Of a stretch of DNA of 64,000 nucleotides, positions 57,101 to 64,000 are shown one piece after another. Numbering within the stretch: the first letter of the stretch is position 1; each line of letters opens with the position of its first letter. Origin of the DNA: Scalesia atractyloides (Eukaryota; Streptophyta; Magnoliopsida; Asterales; Asteraceae); the NCBI GenBank assembly GCA_947069175.1, contig CAMTDV010000003.1, forward strand, positions 42,809,606 to 42,873,605, written 5' to 3'. The notes below the pieces were generated by a model that saw nothing but the letters and a program-made list of their open reading frames with translations, did not search any database and was not told the DNA's origin. Both the position numbers and the translations under genes were made by a program.

Positions 57101-57490
57101 TATATCCTTTTTTCAGAGTGTACGTCGCGTTAAACTGACTGCGTTTGAGTGCCAGTTAACGAATTACTTCAACAAAAAAATTTGAAGGCTCGAAATCGTG
57201 CAAGAAATTAAAATTATGCAAATGTCTTAAATAATTTCGGAAATAAAACAGAGGTTTCATTGAATATGAAATTGTTTGTAATTTTACAATGATTGAAAAG
57301 GCACAAATGTCACAAATGGGAAGGTTTTTTCCTTATACCCGTATTGTATCTACATCATGACATGATACAATTAATTAAAACAGAAAGCTTGGAAAATACA
57401 ATTTGAAATTGTTAAATATAATAAACCTGCCACTTACGTAGATTCAGGACATCCTCGTTCATAATGCATTTTTTTATATAAATTTTTTTT
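57101..57490. other. Unassigned stretch
   Basis: May be the outer end of the LTR to the left or flanking DNA. No coding signal, no clear repeat. Confidence 0.3.
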
Positions 57491-57667
57491 CCTTGTAAGG
57501 GGAAGATGGGTGCTTCTCTCCATAGGGCTTACAAACACAGGTTATGTGCAGCAGCCCGCCATATTTAATATATAAAGTTTTTTTATATGTTAAATAAGGC
57601 GGGTTGCCACCAATAATCTGTGTTTTGTATGCCCTAGGAGAGAACCACCTATCTTCACCCTAAAAAG
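57491..57667. mobile_element. Fold-back element 2 (MITE-like, ~177 bp)
   Basis: Same family as 51890-52058: AGATGGGTGCTTCTCTCC against GGAGAGAACCACCTATCT, GGGCTTACAAACACAG against CTGTGTTTTGTATGCCC, with an AT-rich centre. The two copies share the central AAGTTTTTTTATA. Confidence 0.7.
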
Positions 57668-57890
57668 CAAAGAAAATATATCACGTAATTTAAACCTTCT
57701 TTCAATTTATCTTCATCATAATCAGACGTGCTAGACTCAGTTGTTGATCTAATCTGTCAAACAATAATGATTAATATTATTGTTATTTCTTGAGATATAG
57801 TTTACGAAATCAATCTAGTGGAAGTGCACAATATCGCTTACCGTATAAAATTGTTGTGGTTGCGGTGTTTCATCTACATTTGAAGCTCAT
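57668..57890 (-). pseudogene. Unidentified exon pair
   Basis: - strand: exon ending at 57842 (DETPQPQQFYT, donor GTAAGCG), 88-base intron 57754-57841, acceptor TTGACAG, exon from 57753 (IRSTTESSTSDYDEDKLKEG). The junction is in phase and sites are canonical, so this is likely part of a once real gene. The second exon runs toward fold-back element 2. Protein unknown. Confidence 0.45.
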
Positions 57891-58510
57891 ATGAACAATT
57901 TCTAGCATCACAATAGAGGCTCATGCAACCATCATAGCATTTGAAGCTCAACTTATGCATCGCGGCCTCAACACTTTTAGTTCAGACAAATTAAGAACAC
58001 AAAATCAGGAGAACACAACTCCTTTGTCAAATGAATTTGGCATGTAGTAAATGGTTAAAAAACCATATAAACCAAATATAACAACAAATACCCCAAAAAT
58101 CACATTCTACAACACACATAGTCCAAGTTAACCCACCCATACACCCATCGCACCACCAGCCTCAATCAAAACAAAATGCACGTTTAAATCAGACCAGATC
58201 CGAAAGCGGCAACAACTATTGGTGCCGCTGAAAATGACATGATCAATGCCCACTAGATGTTCCTATAAAATACAAATACACCAATTTAAAATAAAAAATT
58301 TGCAGGAACTGATAAATAAACATAAATATAGAGAAAATTGATACCTTCTGCTGAAATTGGTGGTTACACAACAAAAATCATCTACAATAGAAGAAGGTGA
58401 GGGCAGAACCCTAAATCTATAAACCATTAAACCTTCTTACGTCACCATAACAACGCTTATTCTCCAAATCAGCTCTCGCCGGTGACCACACGATGATGTA
58501 ATAACCAAAT
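57891..58510. other. Unassigned, with one further exon-like piece
   Basis: On the - strand at about 58180-58250 an open piece after a TCTAG acceptor reads WALIMSFSAAPIVVAAFGSG, hydrophobic, unidentified. The remainder looks like UTR or intron sequence. Confidence 0.3.
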
Positions 58511-58603
58511 CAGCTATCACTTGATATATAGGATAAACCACTTCCTTCAAGAAAGCTTCCTCGTCTCCTCCGTATGCTGGTTTCACATCCTCACCAGTTT
58601 CCC
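58511..58603 (-). pseudogene. Callose synthase (1,3-beta-glucan synthase) exon fragment
   Basis: After a TTTTAG acceptor (AG at 58604-58605), the - strand reads ETGEDVKPAYGGDEEAFLKE then VVYPIYQVIAD. Plant callose synthases have TGENVKPAYGGEEEAF and VVTPIYEVIA at the start of the linker to the glucan synthase domain (family knowledge). The match stops abruptly at ~58511, so a single truncated exon was captured or survives. The preceding 150 bases look like an intron. Confidence 0.7.
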
Positions 58604-59087
58604 CTAAAATGAAAACCCTAATACATTTTCACACTAACTGCACAGATTAAGACCAAGTAATATGAAATACAAAAGCATAATCATTTACGAAGAACATATA
58701 CATGCGATGGTAACCCTAGATCTGGCCAGATGTGCATCTTAAAAAACCCTAAAATCGAATTCAAACTTCAAAGCATCTGCGTGTTTTCAAAATCTACAAA
58801 CCCCTAACGTTGGTGATTCGGGTCGACTTGAAAGTGGATCCGAAGACAAGATGATTCCAGGGATAGATAATAATGAAAATCGCCAGAGAGAGAGAGAGAG
58901 CATATAGAGTCGAATAAGAACGAGAAAGATAAAACCCGAATGACAGTTGTATCCATGTGTTTTGAAATTTGAAATCCCGCCCAATGTCCTTTCATTTTCA
59001 TGAGCTTTAAAGACTTGTACAACTTGTATTAAAGGTGTTTTAAGTAAAGTGGCAAATTACCTTAAGTTTTCCTTAGGATATGCTTAT
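58604..59087. other. Unassigned, with (AG)n
   Basis: Intron- or UTR-like. A short (AG)n microsatellite at about 58873-58889. No supported gene. Confidence 0.4.
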
Positions 59088-59104
59088 TATATATATATAT
59101 ATAT
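59088..59104. repeat. (TA)n tract at the left edge of the MULE-like element
   Basis: About eight TA units directly before GAAGGGGTAGGATTTAGAG, the apparent element end. Confidence 0.85.
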
Positions 59105-59389
59105 GAAGGGGTAGGATTTAGAGAAAATGCCTATAAGTGTGAAAACGGTGAGAACGTCTCTCATCCATTGGATCAAAACAATCTATGGATTAGATAGGCG
59201 CGATGACATTTTCGTAAATAACATCAACTTTATTACGTGGACGCGTTTCATAAGGATAAAACGGCCTTTTGACTTATCTAAAATAAAACGCCAACTTATG
59301 CATAAAACGCCATTAAAATTCCCGCCTTAAACTACGAGCATAAACATCAGTCCCTTCCAGATGAAACGTCATCTTTATCTAAAACGTCA

Positions 59390-60750
59390 TTCATACAAAT
59401 GCCAAAAATTAATGACGGGACTCGTTACAATATTAACAGAAAAAACTGAACAAACAGTAACATAAACTTATTACTAACATTTATTATAAAAATTCCGCCT
59501 AAACTACACGCCAAACACATCATTCTATAAATGATGTTAACATCCCTTCCATTGATCATACTTAGAAAACGACATCTTTAACCAAAATGCCAAAATTAAA
59601 AAACAACTCTGAAAAAAGAACAAATGGCAAACATCGTTTCATAGAGATTCAACACTAAAATCAATAAATTTGTAATCCTCTTTGACAGCAGAAGAAGAGT
59701 GTTTGTGAAAACTGCAAAAAGCAATACTTAACTTGGACGAATAAGTTCAGAGGGGGATCCTAGCACTTGGCATTGCTCTTAATAACCTCTATGAGGAAAC
59801 ACAGACGGCTATAAGAAGATTAACAAGAAAATTGGGTCTGTACCCTGCAAATCCAATTATGAATCCAGTCATCCAATCTTGGCGTTATGATGAAAACGCA
59901 GACTTAATGAGTGTTGTATGGAACAACGGGGAGCAGGAGGCCTACACGATTGAAAACATCATGACAGAACAGAGACTTGCCTTCCTACAGGAGTTACGCA
60001 ACGCAACATGTTCGAACCTAGACAGGACCATAAAATTGGTGTTGTTGACTGACATGTTCATATGGAGGTGTCAAAGTCTTCAAGATGAAGCACATGATGA
60101 CAGTGAAGATCTGGATGAGAATTTTGATGAAGAAGCCGAGGGGAGCAATGAATACTTCTCAGACCAGATCCCTTCTGACGAATGGTTCTAATTTTTTTTT
60201 CTTTTCTTTTTTGTGGTATGCCATTTTAAGTGGTTTAATAAAAATACTTTATTTCACTACTTAGATATAAAACACTAAAATCCTCACTAACTATAATAAT
60301 AACTCTAATCACATATTATTAAAAAATCCAAAAATTACATAATTGTATAAAACAACATGATGGAGAATATTAATTAAATTGTGCAAGTCTGATATGTCTC
60401 AAATCGCCATCTTTTGTTTCAAACGCCACAACATTTCACTTACAAAAGTTAATTAGTTGCATTTTCCCATTTTTTTTATCTAAAACACCATTCATACAAA
60501 ACGCCAAACTTAGTGATGCGACTGACACATTGCAGATTTAACAGATAAAGTTGAACAAACAGTAACTTAATGATGGGACGTGCCATCTTTATTACTAAAA
60601 TTTATTATAGAAAATTCTCGCCCAAACTACGCAACAAAATTATCTTATATAAACAACCTCAGGCCCTTCCATTGATTACACCAAAAGCAAACATCATAAT
60701 TTACTAAATACCATATAGCAAACCTCGTTTCTTGGAGATTCTATTTTGTT
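59390..60750 (+). repeat. Direct repeat flanking the acidic ORF (59390-59660 and 60470-60750)
   Basis: Both copies show, in order, a GCCAAA motif, GAACAAACAGTAAC, TTTATTATA-AAAATTC, CAAACTAC, CCCTTCCATTGAT and GCAAAC-TCGTTTC. Divergence is considerable, with indels. They enclose the ORF at 59745-60191. Confidence 0.6.
59745..60191 (+). CDS. Acidic protein of the MULE-like element (unknown function)
   Basis: An open frame of 148 codons without internal stop, ending TAA at 60189-60191. It has no ATG at its start: an AG acceptor-like GTTCAG lies at 59745-59750, so a spliced first exon is likely, or translation may begin at the Met in PANPIMNPVIQSW. Residues read LNNLYEETQTAIRRLTRKLG, WNNGEQEAYTIENIM, then a strongly acidic tail (EDLDENFDEEAEG). 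I do not recognise it. It faces the FAR1-like gene convergently, like mudrB facing mudrA. It is one of the few undamaged open frames in the window. Confidence 0.5.
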   Translation, partial: VQRGILALGIALNNLYEETQTAIRRLTRKLGLYPANPIMNPVIQSWRYDENADLMSVVWNNGEQEAYTIENIMTEQRLAFLQELRNATCSNLDRTIKLVLLTDMFIWRCQSLQDEAHDDSEDLDENFDEEAEGSNEYFSDQIPSDEWF

Positions 60751-61059
60751 CTTGATAAAGTTTCACTGAATGAGGTGGACAACATTCTAAGGTCATTCTT
60801 AAGTGAGCATTAACAATGTTGTCCATCTCATTTAGCAAAATCTTATTGAGATAAACCTCACCTTGTTCAAATTAAAACGCCAAAAAGTTCAAAATAACAT
60901 ATGGCAAACATGTAAGTTGTGTGTTTTAACATGCTCAAAGATTGCATGTGAAAAAAATAAAAACGCCAAATGAGTGTATGTTGTGTATTCTAACATTCTC
61001 AAAGATTGAATAAAAAAACGTCAAATTACACTTCACTTACTCTTAAGATCGTGTTGTTC
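60192..61059. other. Non-coding spacer of the MULE-like element
   Basis: Holds four ACGCCA motifs and the second copy of the direct repeat. 60760-60850 has an imperfect palindrome (GAATGAGGTGGACAACATT against AATGTTGTCCATCTCATTT). Confidence 0.6.
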
Positions 61060-61081
61060 TTCTTTTAATTACGGGTTTCTT

Positions 61082-61123
61082 GCATGTCGATGCGTAGTGT
61101 CCGAAAGCTTTACAATTCTTACA
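61082..61123 (-). other. CCHC zinc knuckle at the C-terminus of the FAR1-like protein
   Basis: CX2CX4HX4C spacing in CKNCKAFGHYASTC, in a different frame from the main C-terminal exon, so it is either frameshifted or joined by splicing. Similar Cys/His tails occur in FRS5-type proteins (family knowledge). Confidence 0.7.
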
Positions 61124-62628
61124 CTGTCTTTCTTTCACCCCGGGCTTCACTTTTGTTTTTGTTTTTTCAACTGCTCATGTTTGGATTTCAAATGCTTGTG
61201 AGATCCGACACATTTCGACTTATACCCAATAGGGACTTTATCTGATTCTTGTCCTTTTGATATTGCCCTGTTATCTCCGCAAATCTATCCCTAGTACTAG
61301 GAGGAGCAGCAACAATCTGCATATCTTGAACCTTCTTGATATAGAATTGAACATGATCGTTGAATACGGATAGCTCCTCCTTATTACCAGATAAACGGTT
61401 TAAATTATACTCCGCTGCAAAAATAATTTCTCGCATCATACTTTGCACATCGGGATCAAGCTCAGTTTGGATAAAATCACGACTCATTGTATAATTTGAA
61501 GAGCAATTTGGCGAAGACTCTTTACGCCATCTATTCAAAATGTACTGTTTTGGAAATTCCCTAATATCTAAACTTCTCAAAACATAAAATATATGTCTAC
61601 ATAGCAAACCAAACTGCTCAAAACGCCTACATGAGAAAGTGCTGGTGTAATCAGACTTATGGTACATTACCTTAAAAAACGCCAAAGACAATAAATGTAT
61701 AAAATGCCATGCAGACATTGTATGTATAAAAAACACCATCAAACAACAAACAAAAAAAACTCCATGGAGATAAAATATAAATAAACGCCATTATCTACCT
61801 CGAATAAGGATGTACAAGGCTGCTGGAAATCATTTATGTTGAACTTAATGAACCCATAGGCCTGCTCTTCATACCGTTGATTTATGCAATCCACCATCCC
61901 AATTAGCTGAGCTTGAATGTCACAAAAATAGTTTTGTGTATATCTCAGCAGCTTGGCTCTCCAACACTTTATAATTACTTTCAAATAGGGTTGTATGTAT
62001 CGAGATTAATGAGTCATGAACTCAACAATAGTAGATTTTGCATTGCACACTTGACGAAAAAAATGGTTCTCACTCTCCGACCTTGATGTTGTATGCATAA
62101 AGCCCGACAGTTCCTTTATTCTATAGTATGAAGGAATCCAAGAATCCCTGAGGGCAAAAATATCAGAAAGCCAGTTATTATCCTCTAAATTGAATTCTTT
62201 ATAACCTCTTCCCATCCAGATTAAAACTCTTCGGGTGTAAAAATATCCATCCACACAACACCACTAATACGTTCTTTGAAATTGGTTGAATTACATAGCC
62301 TAACACCAACCTATATAAAACACGAAAACGCCATGGAATAAATACCATATGAACAAAAACTTAACATGGAACACACTTATGAATGACAAAACGCCATATA
62401 TCTTAAAATGCCAAACACATGTAAATGAGAAAATCAACCTTTAGAGAAAGTTTATTCATTACGTGCCACATGCATAACCGATGCCTCGTTTCAACAAATA
62501 CAACAAAAATAGCCTTCTTCATTGTTGGATCCTGGTCAGTGACAACAACTTTTGGTTGAGAACCAACAACTTTTAGAAAAACTCTTAAGAACCATATATA
62601 CGTGAATGGTACAAAGACCATAGAGTAT

Positions 62629-62798
62629 CTACATATGTAACACTACAATGGTGATTGTCTAAACCAGTGAATGGTACAAAGACCATAAAGTATCTACATA
62701 TGATAACACCATTGATGAATGAAACTAGAACAAAACGCCACTTAATTTAATCATTGAAAATGTCAAAACACACAGAAAAATAGAATTGCAAATATTAC
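62629..62798 (-). other. Intron of the FAR1-like gene (170 bp)
   Basis: Donor GTAATATT at 62798 and acceptor TATGTAG at 62629. Splicing joins FDATYHSN-K to YSMVFVPF, exactly the conserved FAR1 text, which supports the call. It contains one ACGCCA motif (62735). Confidence 0.75.
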
Positions 62799-63277
62799 TT
62801 GTTGGAATGATACGTTGCGTCAAACGAAATCACATCACCAAACACGTGGTAATTACGTTTGCATTGATCATCACACAAAAAAAGTCCATTCAAACGATTA
62901 TCATGAAAATGGCTCACAACCATCTCAGCGTCATATTCCCCTATAAACAAGTTAATTTGCTATTTGTAGTTCTTAAAATCAACTTTACTTGCACCCACGT
63001 CTTCAAAATCACCCAAACAAGTCTTCATAACATTAAACGCCTTAACCGATCCCAAATTCAAATTAGACATGCTATGTATAACATGCTTCTAGAACCGATC
63101 GAGGTGTCGTTCAGATGGGAGAAAATGCTTATCAGGGTGTTCAACAAAACCATGGTTGTGCTCCTCAAAAAACTTATAGACCTTCCATGATCCAGCCTCA
63201 AATATTACACATAACTATGCTCCACAACTAGTCCTCTTTGTAAAATTGGATCGCACAATCCTTTCCTTTTGATTAAG

Positions 63278-64000
63278 TGTCACACCCTCAATTTCCACTT
63301 GTGGTGTTTTACCGCGAGGCGTGTGAACAAACCAGAATCTGAAACACTAGTACGTCGAACGACTCTATATGATTTGATAATACGTTTTCCAAAAATCATT
63401 TGTTTAACCATTCATCGTAGATTTTATATTGTCTTAGTTAGTTACCAATGTTTAGCGGAAGCATTCGTTTTTTTTATGGTTGAGCGGAAGCATAAAATAT
63501 GTAGTGAAACGGGCGCCAACACAAACGCCAAAACAAATGAAAAACCCAAAACAATGTTTGTAAATGAGACTCGATAAAAGATGTCTTGTTCAATGCATGT
63601 GAGTGCACCTAGAGCTCCTAGCGTCCTGAGAAACATGTAAAGAAACAAGTGTCAACATTAAAGATGAGTGAGTTCACAGGTTTTCATAAATTCGTTTGTT
63701 CGGTTATGAGTTTGTTTTCCCCCGTTATCCCTAACCCGGGATAACGATTTAATTCCATTATTCCCATCCTGGAATAATAATGATGTTGGTTCCGTTATTC
63801 CAAACCCGGAATAATAAGTTGTTGTTTCCATTATTCCAAACCCGGAATAATAAGTTGTTGTTTCCATTATCCCCAACCCGGGATAATATAGTTGTTTCGT
63901 AATTAAGTTCAATGTTAACATATATAGGTACTAGCCTAAAGTTATGTCACGTAAGAGTTCGCGATCGAAGCTGACTGTTGTGCCTCCGTGTTGCCAGGCC
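63278..64000 (-). repeat. LTR-like sequence of another retroelement, running off the right edge
   Basis: TGTCACACCCTCAATTTCC begins exactly where the FAR1-like coding sequence stops, and resembles the reverse of a gypsy LTR end (GTGTGACA). The possible TSD is TTAAG (63273-63277); its partner is outside the window. No coding region. It contains the hairpin array at 63718-63890. Confidence 0.55.
63718..63890. repeat. Array of five short hairpin units (~35 bp)
   Basis: Units such as TTATTCCAAACCCGGAATAA and TTATCCCTAACCCGGGATAA, each an inverted repeat with a 4-6 base loop, separated by GTTGTTTCC-like spacers. Stems vary in a paired way (TTATCCC/GGGATAA against TTATTCC/GGAATAA). Confidence 0.8.

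Larger units (their letters stand above)
59105..63277 (-). mobile_element. Mutator/FAR1-type DNA transposon, right end cut by an LTR element
   Basis: Contains a FAR1-like transposase pseudogene (-) and a convergent acidic ORF (+), which recalls the two convergent genes of maize MuDR. A motif, ACGCCA, occurs at least 12 times on the + strand (59288, 59307, 59509, 60423, 60501, 60877, 60963, 61679, 61785, 62328, 62391, 62735), in introns as well as flanks. The left end is taken as the (TA)n/GAAGGGGTAGG junction (inference); the right end is lost at 63278. No TIR pair can be shown. Confidence 0.6.
61060..63277 (-). pseudogene. FAR1-related transposase-like gene with introns, N-terminus lost
   Basis: - strand order: end of the FAR1 DNA-binding domain (KVYKFFEEHNHGFVEHPDKH, ~63130-63190); the MULE transposase domain (GDFEDVGASKVDFKNYK, FGDVISFDATYHSNK, then after an intron MVFVPFTYI, VVTDQDPTMKKA, RHRLCMWHVMNKL); FNLEDNNWLSDIFALRDSW and RSESENHFF (62006-62254); a SWIM-type zinc finger (FSCRRFEQFGLLCRH, ~61640) whose first Cys is Phe; a C-terminal CCHC knuckle, CKNCKAFGHYASTC (61082-61123). 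Intron 62629-62798 has GTAATA / TAG and restores ...SNK-YSMVF. Others are predicted at ~62290-62445 and ~61690-61800. In-frame stops (after FKNYK, and near 63100) and frameshifts mark a pseudogene. The LTR at 63278 removes the start. Confidence 0.85.

Noticed and set aside
61188..63277. Functional FAR1-RELATED SEQUENCE host gene
   Set aside because: In-frame stops in exon 1, frameshifts, a lost SWIM Cys and a truncated N-terminus.
63658..63921. 87-codon - strand frame with repeated YYSGFGIMETTT
   Set aside because: By-product of the hairpin array.

Overview
This is plant nuclear DNA from a retrotransposon-dense intergenic region. Evidence: Ty1/copia and Ty3/gypsy elements primed by initiator-tRNA-Met-type primer sites (TGGTATCAGAGC), TATA boxes in the LTRs, GT-AG introns, and a FAR1/MULE-type transposase gene. 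The copia elements have long coiled-coil gags, and one carries a large extra ORF downstream of pol, a layout I associate with SIRE-like elements of Asteraceae (lettuce, tansy, sunflower relatives). The family placement is inference. I see no intact host gene; almost every coding stretch is broken by stops, frameshifts or insertions.

Left half, a three-deep nest. (1) Element A (+) is a SIRE-like copia element entering from the left edge. It has gag remains (1-1838), protease, integrase, RT and RNase H (1848-5342), a 1.3 kb post-pol stretch, an internal TATA promoter with an apparently spliced mini-exon (6758-7482), and a large extra ORF (7482-10795, resuming 30761-31300) before a PPT and 3' LTR (about 31393-31735). 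(2) Element B (-) is a copia element inserted in that ORF at 10796-30755: 485-bp LTRs, perfect TSD ATTAC, about 28 differences between its LTRs by eye. (3) Element E (+) is a Ty3/gypsy element with a chromodomain-like tail, inserted in the gag of B at 17528-28358: LTRs of about 2.65 kb, TSD TTCAC, about 44 LTR substitutions (~1.7%). The LTR divergence agrees with the nesting order. The E LTRs carry a regular array of tRNA-like modules.

Middle. 32295-35480 is a probable gypsy solo LTR. 37227-51328 is element C (-), an LTR element whose only visible protein is one long coiled-coil, Ser/Thr/Pro-rich ORF. Element D (+), a relative of B, is inserted in it (40156-49779, TSD CACAG/CATAG).

Right. 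51890-58620 is a mosaic of fold-back DNA, inverted repeats and host-gene exon fragments. I recognise MORC ATPase exons, an alanine-glyoxylate aminotransferase 2 exon and a callose-synthase exon, and there are unidentified exons too. This mosaic is split by a probable solo gypsy LTR (54124-~57100). 59105-63277 is a Mutator/FAR1-type transposon: an intron-containing FAR1-like transposase pseudogene (-) faces a convergent acidic ORF (+), with a strand-biased ACGCCA motif throughout. It is cut at 63278 by another LTR that runs off the right edge and holds a small hairpin array.

For how parts work together: in each LTR element the LTR supplies promoter and polyadenylation, Gag makes the particle, protease/RT/RNase H/integrase copy and insert the element, and PBS and PPT prime the two cDNA strands. 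All copies here look incapable of doing this by themselves.
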